A stretch of 64,000 nucleotides of DNA. Source: Azoarcus sp. DD4. Its GTDB lineage: Bacteria; Pseudomonadota; Gammaproteobacteria; Burkholderiales; Rhodocyclaceae. The stretch's first letter is position 1, and each line of letters opens with the position of its first letter. Of this stretch, positions 56,509 to 64,000 are shown piece by piece. Made by a program: the position numbers and the translations under genes. The stretch lies in NCBI RefSeq assembly GCF_006496635.1, contig NZ_CP022958.1, positions 4,960,001-5,024,000 of the forward strand, in the 5' to 3' direction. Under the pieces are notes generated by a model. The model had not been told where the DNA came from. It saw nothing but the letters and a program-made list of their open reading frames with translations, and ran no database searches.

Positions 56509-58839
56509 GTGGCTTACGAGCACCTGCGCCTGCAGCGAGAGGCGCCGTCGACTGAACGGCATCCAAGACGACATCCCGGTGTTCGGCCGCCGGCCGACCC
56601 CCGAGCGCATGGCGCGATGTTGGCACAGAAGCTCGTCGTGGCGCGAGGGCGAATCGACGCTGAAGACCTAGGTGGTTTCGACGACCGAAAGCTCCTTAAG
56701 ATTCAGCTGCGTGCTGGCGACAAGAGCGTTCCTGCATTCGACGCTATTCCCGGTGTTGAGATCGTCAGCCAGGAAGACGAGTCGATCGTGCTGGCCTTCG
56801 CCACAGAAGAAGGTCTCGCCGAGTTCGAGAGTCGTCTCAGTACGCTCGCCCGCGACGGCGTGGTGACGCGCAAGGAGCTTCTGTTCGTCATCGAGGACTT
56901 CGACCACTGGACGCCCCAGGATCGTACTGGCGCAGCGCTGCGCGAGCAGGGGTTTCCCGCCGAGGAACTCTTCACGCTTGATGTGGAACTGTGGCCCCAG
57001 GAACGGCAGGACAGACGCCAGGCGCTTATGGAGGCGTTTTCCCGCTGGCTGCAGGAATACGGCATAGAGCGGCTGGATAGCCTCACGCAGCCTTCCCTCC
57101 TGATGGTGCGGATGCGCTGTACGCGAGAGCAGGCGGATCGGGTCCTGCGGCATCGCGACGTGCGCACGGTCGATCTTCCCCCGCGGCTCGGCATTGCCGT
57201 CCAACTGCTGCTCACCGATATCAATCAGTTTCCCGCAGTCCTGCCTCCCGATGACGGCGCTCCGTCCGTCGCGGTACTCGATTCGGGACTGACGCCTGGA
57301 CACCCCTTGCTGGGGCCGGCAGTGGGCGATGCACAAGGCTACCTTTCTCCCCATCGGACCCCGCATGACGATCAACCCTGGCACGGAACTTTTGTCGCCG
57401 GCTTGGCGCTGTATGGGGACGTGGGGGCTGCGATCCGCGACGGGCGCTTCGTCCCGCAGCTCCGGCTCTTCTCCGGGAAGGTCTTCAATGACGACGGCAA
57501 CGACCAGACCGAGTTCGTCGAGAAGGCGGTGGAGGAGGCTGTGCGCGAGTTGCACGGCCAGTACGGGTGTCGTGTCTTCAATCTGAGCTATGGCGATCTC
57601 AACAAGGTCTATGACGGGCGCCACGTTCGCGGCCTGGCCTACACCCTGGATCGCCTGACGCGAGAGCTTGGTGTCCTGTTCGTGGTGCCCACCGGCAACC
57701 TGCACCTTTCCGAGCTGCCAGACGACGCGCGAGAACGCTATCCCGACTATCTGCTTGCCGACTCCGCGCGCTTGCTTGATCCGGCCACTGCCCTGAACGC
57801 GCTCACGGTAGGCGGTATTGCGCAGAACGAAGCGACGAGGGACGCGCAGCGGCATCCGAACGCCCTTGAGGATCAACCATTGGCGCGAACTGACCAGCCG
57901 TTTCCGCTCACGCGATGCGGCTTATCGATCAATGGCGCGATCAAACCCGATGTCGTCGAGCATGCCGGCAATGTCGCGCTGATGCGGGCGGTTGCACGTC
58001 CGCGGCATGCAGGGTTGGGCGTGGTCTCGCTCAACGGCGGCTTTGCCGGCGGATCAGGGTTCAGCGAGGACATTGGGACGAGCTATGCTGCCCCAGTCGT
58101 CGCGCATAAGGCGGCTAGGATCCTGGCCGAACTGCCGAATGCCACCCCGAACCTGTTGCGTGCGTTGATCGGCGCGCATGCCAGCTGGCCACAAGCCTGC
58201 GAGACCTTGCTCAACCCCGACGGCAACGGTGAAGGGCGCGACAAGCTGCTGCGTCTGATCGGCTATGGGTGTGTCGAGGATGCTGCCCTCTTTCGTTCGC
58301 TGGACCACACCGTCACCTTGCTGACCGAAGAGCGCATCGGCAACGACCAGCATCATTTTTTCGAGCTGCCGCTACCTGACAGCTTCTGGGCGGGCGGTCG
58401 CCGTACGCGGGAGATAACGGTTGCCCTGGCGCACAGTCCAGCCGTCCGTACCACGCGGCTGGACTACCGCATGAGCAAGCTGTGGTTCTCCGTGGTAACA
58501 GCGAGTGGCCTGGACGAGGTCACTCAGGCTTTCCGTCGGAACCGTGAGCAAGGCATGGGAGAGCGCAGCAACGGTCGCTGGCTGTCCAACGACGCACGCA
58601 AGAACGGCACGTTGCAGGTTTCTCGCTGGAGCTTCAGACAGGCGCTTGCGAACGGCAACAAGGTCTTCGTGGTGGTGACTCGCCAGGACAGCCCATGGTC
58701 GAACGGCCGCGATGGCGAAGAGCCCTATGCGCTTGCTGCGGTGCTCGCCGACCGCGAGCAGGCGAATGCCCACCTCTACGCCGAGGTACGCGCCGTGCTT
58801 GAAGCCCGCGTCCAGGCGCGTGCTCGTGCAAGGGTGTGA
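56509..58839 (+). CDS. ietS: Subtilisin-like serine protease, IetS-like
   Basis: A 776-aa S8 peptidase without signal peptide, hence cytosolic. The catalytic triad is D258 (VAVLDSGL), H292 (WHGTFVAG) and S525 (GTSYAAP). A long N-terminal region of about 245 residues and a C-terminal region after about 590 flank the catalytic domain, the layout of IetS. GTG 56509 follows GGGGGGTAAGAG. Its stop overlaps the DUF4391 start (TGATG), so it is translationally tied to the restriction genes downstream. Substrates are unknown. Confidence 0.88.
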   Translation: MAYEHLRLQREAPSTERHPRRHPGVRPPADPRAHGAMLAQKLVVARGRIDAEDLGGFDDRKLLKIQLRAGDKSVPAFDAIPGVEIVSQEDESIVLAFATEEGLAEFESRLSTLARDGVVTRKELLFVIEDFDHWTPQDRTGAALREQGFPAEELFTLDVELWPQERQDRRQALMEAFSRWLQEYGIERLDSLTQPSLLMVRMRCTREQADRVLRHRDVRTVDLPPRLGIAVQLLLTDINQFPAVLPPDDGAPSVAVLDSGLTPGHPLLGPAVGDAQGYLSPHRTPHDDQPWHGTFVAGLALYGDVGAAIRDGRFVPQLRLFSGKVFNDDGNDQTEFVEKAVEEAVRELHGQYGCRVFNLSYGDLNKVYDGRHVRGLAYTLDRLTRELGVLFVVPTGNLHLSELPDDARERYPDYLLADSARLLDPATALNALTVGGIAQNEATRDAQRHPNALEDQPLARTDQPFPLTRCGLSINGAIKPDVVEHAGNVALMRAVARPRHAGLGVVSLNGGFAGGSGFSEDIGTSYAAPVVAHKAARILAELPNATPNLLRALIGAHASWPQACETLLNPDGNGEGRDKLLRLIGYGCVEDAALFRSLDHTVTLLTEERIGNDQHHFFELPLPDSFWAGGRRTREITVALAHSPAVRTTRLDYRMSKLWFSVVTASGLDEVTQAFRRNREQGMGERSNGRWLSNDARKNGTLQVSRWSFRQALANGNKVFVVVTRQDSPWSNGRDGEEPYALAAVLADREQANAHLYAEVRAVLEARVQARARARV

Positions 58840-59639
58840 TGCGAACCATGCTGCTGGACGTACCAGGATTCATCGCCTCGCTCGGTCTGCCCGACGGCTG
58901 CCGAGTCGATCAGCGCGTGCCGAAGAAGCTGCTGCTGGAGAACGGAGCCCCCACGGCCGCCGACAAACGACTGATCGCCGATACCGTCGAGGAGATACAG
59001 TGGGTCGCGGCACTCAAGCCGAACACCATCGGCGTGCCCGACTATCGCGACGACCAGCGCGTGTACCTGGAGATCGCGGTGCTTGCCGTGACGCTGCGCA
59101 GCCAGCCCGGGCAAGACAAAGCCAAGCCAGCGAACGCTGCCCGCCTCGCCGAGCTGGTGCACCGCGCGGTCCCCTATCCGGTCCTGTTGCTGCTGTACTC
59201 CGGGCAGAGCATGACGCTCTCATTCGCACATAAGCGCTGGGCACAGAACGAAGCGAGCAAAGTGGTGCTGGACGGCGGCATGGTGTCCATGTCGTTGCCC
59301 GAGGACGCGCCGTCTCTCGATGCGCTGACCGCATTCGTTCAGGCCATCGCTTTGACTCGCCAGCCTCGGTCCTCGCTTTTCGCCTTGTATCAGGGGTGGA
59401 TGGACAGCGCGCAGGCGCTGTTGGCGGCGAAGTTGACCGGGATGTTCAAGGCGGCCGACAGCCCGGAGCAGGCTGCAGCTCGCCGCCTTGCCCTGCAGGA
59501 ATGCGCACGGCTGGAGTCCGAGGCGGCCCACTTGCGCACGCAGGCGGGCAAAGAAAAACAACTGGCGCGACAGGTTGAGCTCAACCTCGCGCTCAAGCGC
59601 GTGCTGGTCGAATTGGCCGCAGCACGCGAACAGCTATGA
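58839..59639 (+). CDS. DUF4391 protein of the restriction operon
   Basis: A 266-aa DUF4391 protein (LGLPDGCRVDQRVPKKLLLE, then ALKPNTIGVPDYRDDQRVYLEI). The family is repeatedly found between helicase and type III methylase genes; function is unknown. The C-terminal quarter is a charged helix/coiled coil. ATG overlaps the ietS stop by one base and its own stop overlaps mod by 4 bp, so the genes are tightly packed. Confidence 0.85.
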   Translation: MRTMLLDVPGFIASLGLPDGCRVDQRVPKKLLLENGAPTAADKRLIADTVEEIQWVAALKPNTIGVPDYRDDQRVYLEIAVLAVTLRSQPGQDKAKPANAARLAELVHRAVPYPVLLLLYSGQSMTLSFAHKRWAQNEASKVVLDGGMVSMSLPEDAPSLDALTAFVQAIALTRQPRSSLFALYQGWMDSAQALLAAKLTGMFKAADSPEQAAARRLALQECARLESEAAHLRTQAGKEKQLARQVELNLALKRVLVELAAAREQL

Positions 59640-61558
59640 AGATTGAAAGAATGGCGGAGAAAAAGATGCAGAAAATCGATGCGACCAGCCCGGAGGCCCA
59701 GTCCGCAGACCTTGTGGCCAGCAACATCGAGCAACTCAAGGCGCTGTTCCCGGAACTCATCACCGAGGGGCAGAATGGCACGGCGGTGAACGTGGACGTG
59801 CTCAAGGCGCTGGTCGGCGATGCCACCGTTACCGACGCTGACGAGAAATACGGCCTGAACTGGCATGGCAAGCGGCGCGCGCGGCAACTGGCGCTCACCC
59901 CCTCGACCGGCACCCTGCGCCCCTGCCCCGAGGAGAGCGTGGACTGGGACACCACGCAGAACCTGATGATCGAGGGCGACAACCTCGAAGTGCTCAAACT
60001 CCTCCAGAAGAGCTATGCCGGCAAGGTCAAGCTGATCTACATCGACCCGCCGTACAACACGGGCAAGGACTTCGTGTACCCGGACAACTTCCAGGACAAC
60101 ATCAAGAACTATTTGGAGCTGACTGGGCAAGCCGAAGGCGGGCGCAAGGTCAGCAGCAACACTGAGGCCAGCGGGCGGTTTCACACCGACTGGTTGAATA
60201 TGATGTATCCGCGGTTGAGGCTCGCGCGTGCGCTGATGGCGGACGATGGGGCGGTCTTCATCAGCATCGCTGACCAGGAGATTCACAATCTGCGGCATGT
60301 CCTCGATGAGGTGTTCGGGCCAGAGAACTTCATCGCGAATGTGATTTGGCACAAGATGGACAGTCCAAAGAACTCAGCGGTCCACTTGAGCGAAGACCAC
60401 GACTACATTGTGATTTATGCCAAGAACGCAGATGTATGGCGGCCCTGCCCATTGCCACGTTCTGACGAGATGGTTGCCCGATACAAGAACCCGGACAATG
60501 ATCCGAGAGGTCCTTGGCTCCTCGGGGATCTCGCAGCCCGAAACTTTTACGGACAGGGGCGATACCCCATAACTACGCCATCCGGCAAGGTGATTTCCGG
60601 CCCACCTGCTGGAAGCTACTGGCGAGTCAGTGAGCAGAAGTTTCGCGAGTTGGACGCCGACGGACGCATATGGTGGGGAACATCTGGCGAAAACAGACCA
60701 GGGATTAAGCGCTTTCTGTCCGAAGTGAAAGACGGAGTAGTCCCACAAACTTACTGGGCCTGGAAGGACGTAGGGAGCACGAGACATGCCAAGCAGGAGC
60801 TTTCGCAACTTATGGAGGCCGATGCAGGAGAGGACCTATTCATCACGCCGAAGCCGGTCAGGCTAATTAAGCGCATTCTTCAGATCGGGGCTCCGAAAGA
60901 GGCTCTCGTAATGGACTTCTTCGCAGGCTCTGGTACGACGTTTCACGCCACACTTGAACAAAACGCCGAGGACTCCGGCTCACGTCGCTGTATTTCAGTT
61001 CAGCTCCAAGAGCCACTGCCAGAAAAGACAGCTCGGGGCCACTCGACAATTGCCGACATCACCGCAGAGCGAATGCGGCGCGCGGGCAGCAAGGTGAAGG
61101 CAGAGAACTCGCTGTTCTCAGGCGATGTCGGCTTCCGCGTCTTCAAACTCGACACCTCCAACATCCGCGCCTGGAATCCCAATCCGGCTGATCTAGAAGC
61201 CTCGCTGTTCGCCCACCAGGAACATTTGGTCGAAGGCCGCAGCGAAGCCGACGTGCTCTACGAGTTGCTGCTCAAGCTGGGCCTCGACCTGTGCGTGCCG
61301 ATTGAGAAGCGCTCGATCGTGGGCCGCGACGTGCATTCGGTGGGCGGCGGCGTGCTGATGGCCTGCATGGCCGAGCACATCACCCGCGACGATGTGGAGC
61401 CGCTGGCGCAAGGTATCGTCGCCTGGCACGAGGAACTTCAGCCGGTGGGCGACGCAACCTGCGTGTTCCGCGACAGCGCCTTCGCCGACGACGTGGCCAA
61501 GACCAACTTGGCCGCCATTCTGGAGCAGCACGGCATCCAGAACGTGCGCAGTCTGTGA
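59636..61558 (+). CDS. mod: Type III site-specific DNA methyltransferase (Mod)
   Basis: A 640-aa adenine-N6 methylase of the beta class: catalytic DPPYNTG (D137) precedes the SAM motif DFFAGSGTT (D427). The central target-recognition region (about 215-405) is bounded by the two motifs, and its DNA is visibly less GC-rich than its flanks, suggesting exchange of specificity. Mod sets recognition for the Res subunit encoded 10 bp downstream. It overlaps DUF4391 by ATGA. Confidence 0.93.
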   Translation: MKIERMAEKKMQKIDATSPEAQSADLVASNIEQLKALFPELITEGQNGTAVNVDVLKALVGDATVTDADEKYGLNWHGKRRARQLALTPSTGTLRPCPEESVDWDTTQNLMIEGDNLEVLKLLQKSYAGKVKLIYIDPPYNTGKDFVYPDNFQDNIKNYLELTGQAEGGRKVSSNTEASGRFHTDWLNMMYPRLRLARALMADDGAVFISIADQEIHNLRHVLDEVFGPENFIANVIWHKMDSPKNSAVHLSEDHDYIVIYAKNADVWRPCPLPRSDEMVARYKNPDNDPRGPWLLGDLAARNFYGQGRYPITTPSGKVISGPPAGSYWRVSEQKFRELDADGRIWWGTSGENRPGIKRFLSEVKDGVVPQTYWAWKDVGSTRHAKQELSQLMEADAGEDLFITPKPVRLIKRILQIGAPKEALVMDFFAGSGTTFHATLEQNAEDSGSRRCISVQLQEPLPEKTARGHSTIADITAERMRRAGSKVKAENSLFSGDVGFRVFKLDTSNIRAWNPNPADLEASLFAHQEHLVEGRSEADVLYELLLKLGLDLCVPIEKRSIVGRDVHSVGGGVLMACMAEHITRDDVEPLAQGIVAWHEELQPVGDATCVFRDSAFADDVAKTNLAAILEQHGIQNVRSL

Positions 61559-61568
61559 GGGCGTGGCG

Positions 61569-64000
61569 ATGAAACTGCATTTCGAGCCCAACCTCGACTA
61601 CCAGTTGCAGGCCATCGAGGCGGTCTGCGATCTGTTCCGCGGCCAGGAGGTGTGCCGTACCGAGTTCACGGTGACCATGAAGGCACCCGTTGCGGACGAT
61701 TCAGCCACCGGCACAGGGCCGCAGCAAATGACGCTCGGCGTGGCTGAATCGGACCTGGGCGTCGGCAACCGCCTCACATTGCTGGACGACGAGCTGCACC
61801 AGAACTTGGCCGACATCCAGTTGCGTGGGGGATTGCCGCCTTCCGGCGCGTTGGTCTCGGGCGATTTCACCGTCGAAATGGAAACCGGCACCGGCAAGAC
61901 CTACGTTTACCTGCGCAGCATCTTCGAGCTGAACAAGCGCTACGGATTCACCAAGTTCGTCATCGTGGTGCCGTCGGTGGCGATCAAGGAGGGCGTCTAC
62001 AAGACCCTGCAGATCACCGAGGAGCACTTCAAGGGGCTCTATGCCGGCGTGCCCTTCGACTACTTCCTCTACGACTCCAGCAAGCTCGGCCAGGTGCGCA
62101 ACTTCGCCACCAGCTCAAACATCCAGGTCATGGTGGTCACGGTCGGCGCCATCAACAAGAAGGACGTTAACAACCTCTACAAGGACAGCGAGAAGACCGG
62201 CGGCGAGAAGCCCATCGATCTGATCAAGGCGACGCGGCCGGTCGTGATCGTGGACGAGCCGCAAAGCGTGGACGGCGGTCTGACCGGGGCAGGCAAGACC
62301 GCACTCGATGCGATGAATCCGCTGTGCACCCTGCGCTATTCCGCGACCCATGTGGACAAGCACCACATGGTGTTCCGCCTCGACGCCGTGGATGCCTACG
62401 AGCGCAAGCTGGTCAAGCAGATCGAAGTGGCATCGGCCACCGTTGAGAACGCCCACAACAAACCGTTCGTTCGGCTGGTGTCGGTTGCCAACCGCCGCGG
62501 GACGATCTCCGCCCGCGTGGAGCTCGATGTGGCAACCGCCAGTGGCGTGAAACGGCAAGAAGTCACCGTTTCCGATGGCGATGACTTGGAACAGGTCGCC
62601 AAGCGCGCCATCTACGCCGATTTTCGCGTCGGTGAGATCAGTACTGCCAAGGACGAAGCGTTTCTGGAGTTGCGCTACCCCGGCGGCGAAACCTTTCTCA
62701 CGGTGGGACAAGCGCATGGTGATGTCGATGCCCTGGCCGTGCAGCGCGAGATGATCCGCCGCACCATCAAGGAGCACCTCGACAAGGAGAAACGGCTGCG
62801 CCCGCTCGGGATCAAGGTGCTGTCGCTGTTCTTCATCGACGAGGTGGCCAGGTACCGCTCCTACGATTCGGACGGCAACCCCGTCAAAGGGCCTTACGCG
62901 CGCATCTTCGAGGAGGAGTATCGCCGTGCGGCCAAGCTCCCCGCTTACCAGAGCCTGTTCGAGGAGATCGACCTGGCGAGTGCCGCCGAAGAGGTCCACA
63001 ACGGCTATTTCTCCATCGACAAGAAAGGCGGCTGGACGGATACCAGCGAAAACAACGCGAACAACCGCGAGAACGCCGAGCGTGCCTACAACCTGATCAT
63101 GAAGGAGAAGGAAAAGCTTCTGTCCTTCGACACGCCGCTCAAGTTCATCTTTTCCCACTCGGCGCTCAAGGAAGGCTGGGACAACCCCAATGTCTTCCAG
63201 ATCTGCACACTGCGCGACATTCAGACCGAGCGCGAACGCCGGCAGACCATCGGCCGGGGGCTGCGCCTCGCCGTCAACCAGAACGGCGAGCGCGTGCGCG
63301 GCTTCGAGGTCAACACCCTGACCGTGATCGCCACCGAGAACTACGAGCAGTTCGCCGAGAACCTGCAGAAGGAGATCGAGGCAGACACGGGCATTCGCTT
63401 CGGCATCGTCGAGCAACACCAGTTCGCTGCTATCGCCGTGACGGCGGCCGATGGCCAGACCGTGCCCCTGGGTGTCGAACAGTCGAAGGCGCTATGGGAG
63501 CACCTGAAGGCTGCGGGCCACATCGACGCCAAGGGCAAGGTGCAGGACTCGCTGAAGACGGCGCTGAAGGATGGAACGCTGGCGCTGCCTGCAGAGTTCG
63601 ACGCGCAGCGCAGTCAGATCGCCGAGGTACTGCGCAAGGTGTCGGGCCGCCTAGAGATCAAGAACGCCGACGAGCGCAAGCAGGTTGCCGTGCGCAAGGG
63701 CATCTATCTCAGCCCCGAGTTCAAGGAGCTTTGGGATCGCATCAAGCACAAGACGACCTACCGGGTGCAGTTCGACAATGACACACTGATTCAGAACTGC
63801 ATTGATTCGCTCCGGCAAGCCCCGACCATCCCCAAGGCCCGGCTGCAATGGCGCAAGGCCGACATCGCCATCGGCAAGGCAGGTGTGGAGGCCACGGAGA
63901 AAGCGGGCGCGGCAACCGTCGTCCTGGACGAGACGGACATCGAACTGCCGGACCTGCTCACCGACCTCCAGGATCGCACCCAGCTCACCCGCCGGAGCAT
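61569..64000 (+). CDS. res: Type III restriction endonuclease subunit (Res), 3' end beyond window
   Basis: At least 810 codons are open without a stop to the window edge. The frame begins MKLHFEPNLDYQLQAIEAVC. Walker A is ETGTGKT (K110), the DEAD-like box is DEPQ (D229), and later segments LKFIFSHSALKEGWDNPNVF and RQTIGRGLRLAVN are the helicase C-terminal motifs. The PD-(D/E)XK endonuclease domain, normally at the C-terminus of the about 1000-aa Res, is outside the window and cannot be checked. It works with Mod to cut DNA after ATP-driven translocation. Confidence 0.93.
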   Translation, partial: MKLHFEPNLDYQLQAIEAVCDLFRGQEVCRTEFTVTMKAPVADDSATGTGPQQMTLGVAESDLGVGNRLTLLDDELHQNLADIQLRGGLPPSGALVSGDFTVEMETGTGKTYVYLRSIFELNKRYGFTKFVIVVPSVAIKEGVYKTLQITEEHFKGLYAGVPFDYFLYDSSKLGQVRNFATSSNIQVMVVTVGAINKKDVNNLYKDSEKTGGEKPIDLIKATRPVVIVDEPQSVDGGLTGAGKTALDAMNPLCTLRYSATHVDKHHMVFRLDAVDAYERKLVKQIEVASATVENAHNKPFVRLVSVANRRGTISARVELDVATASGVKRQEVTVSDGDDLEQVAKRAIYADFRVGEISTAKDEAFLELRYPGGETFLTVGQAHGDVDALAVQREMIRRTIKEHLDKEKRLRPLGIKVLSLFFIDEVARYRSYDSDGNPVKGPYARIFEEEYRRAAKLPAYQSLFEEIDLASAAEEVHNGYFSIDKKGGWTDTSENNANNRENAERAYNLIMKEKEKLLSFDTPLKFIFSHSALKEGWDNPNVFQICTLRDIQTERERRQTIGRGLRLAVNQNGERVRGFEVNTLTVIATENYEQFAENLQKEIEADTGIRFGIVEQHQFAAIAVTAADGQTVPLGVEQSKALWEHLKAAGHIDAKGKVQDSLKTALKDGTLALPAEFDAQRSQIAEVLRKVSGRLEIKNADERKQVAVRKGIYLSPEFKELWDRIKHKTTYRVQFDNDTLIQNCIDSLRQAPTIPKARLQWRKADIAIGKAGVEATEKAGAATVVLDETDIELPDLLTDLQDRTQLTRRS

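Larger units (their letters stand above)
25635..64000. mobile_element. Integrative conjugative element, ICEclc/PFGI-type, type-G T4SS (right end not in window)
   Basis: Everything from the tRNA-Gly 3' end to the window edge reads as one ICE: a tRNA-adjacent P4-type integrase, a MobH relaxase and a leftward block of PFL_47xx-type mating genes in their usual order. Cargo is AbiE, an HTH-methylase-nuclease cassette and a helicase/IetAS/type III restriction operon. Coupling protein TraD, TIGR03747, TIGR03759, replication/partition genes and attR are not in view; they are expected to the right. Confidence 0.85.

Overview
The window is high-GC proteobacterial DNA, most like a betaproteobacterium of the Rhodocyclales (Azoarcus/Thauera-type). 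This is inferred from the GC-rich codon use, a PEP-CTERM exported protein, the EIIA-Man/HPr/enzyme I trio, a globin-coupled diguanylate cyclase and a Proteobacteria-type integrative conjugative element (ICE). It splits into chromosome (about 1-25,560) and one incomplete ICE (about 25,611 to beyond 64,000).

Chromosomal part. A patatin lipase gene and a gene for a deoxyribosyltransferase/TIR-like domain joined by a proline-rich linker to a TPR-like tail (125-2752) look like a small effector/sensor pair. A LOG-family gene faces them. Next comes a uracil-catabolism (URC) operon: a GTP cyclohydrolase II-like URC1, a DUF1688 URC4 and upp (4141-7317). Cytosine deaminase (9814-11094) lies close by and could feed it uracil; it is divergent from a GldA-like dehydrogenase. 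Then follow a choice-of-anchor A PEP-CTERM protein, an OmpA-like protein, a Kbp-like BON-LysM protein, a hotdog thioesterase, a BaiN-like flavoprotein, a Ser/Thr kinase overlapping an OmpA-type lipoprotein, trhP, a DUF3592 protein, dosC, a GNAT acetyltransferase, a YbiT-like ABC-F ATPase and the PTS operon.

ICE. tRNA-Gly(CCC) at 25,561-25,634 is the attachment site, and an IntB13-type integrase follows it. Next are a headless LysR-type protein, an XRE regulator, a MobH relaxase and an AbiE toxin-antitoxin pair. A type-G mating-pair module (TraG, TIGR03755/56/57, RadC, DsbA-like protein, VirB4-like ATPase, TIGR03751/52/49/46/50/45/58, RAQPRD) runs leftward from 51,615 to 33,181. Two defence cassettes interrupt it. 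Cassette A (38,024-42,122, minus strand) has three overlapping genes: a MerR-like HTH, a 987-aa N6-adenine methylase and a protein with an ECK (PD-(D/E)XK-like) motif. Cassette B (52,029 to the window end, plus strand) is one seven-gene unit: HTH, SNF2 helicase with a PLD-like but apparently inactive N-terminus, IetA AAA+ ATPase, IetS subtilase, DUF4391, type III methylase (Mod) and type III restriction subunit (Res, cut by the window end). The left edge of cassette B abuts RAQPRD where TraD and TIGR03747 are normally expected; these are not in the window.

The best candidates for something new are the IetAS pair built into a helicase/type III restriction operon, the three-gene HTH-methylase-nuclease cassette with its own inverted-repeat operator, and the patatin plus deoxyribosyltransferase-like/TPR pair. 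All family names are from reading motifs; no database search was run.
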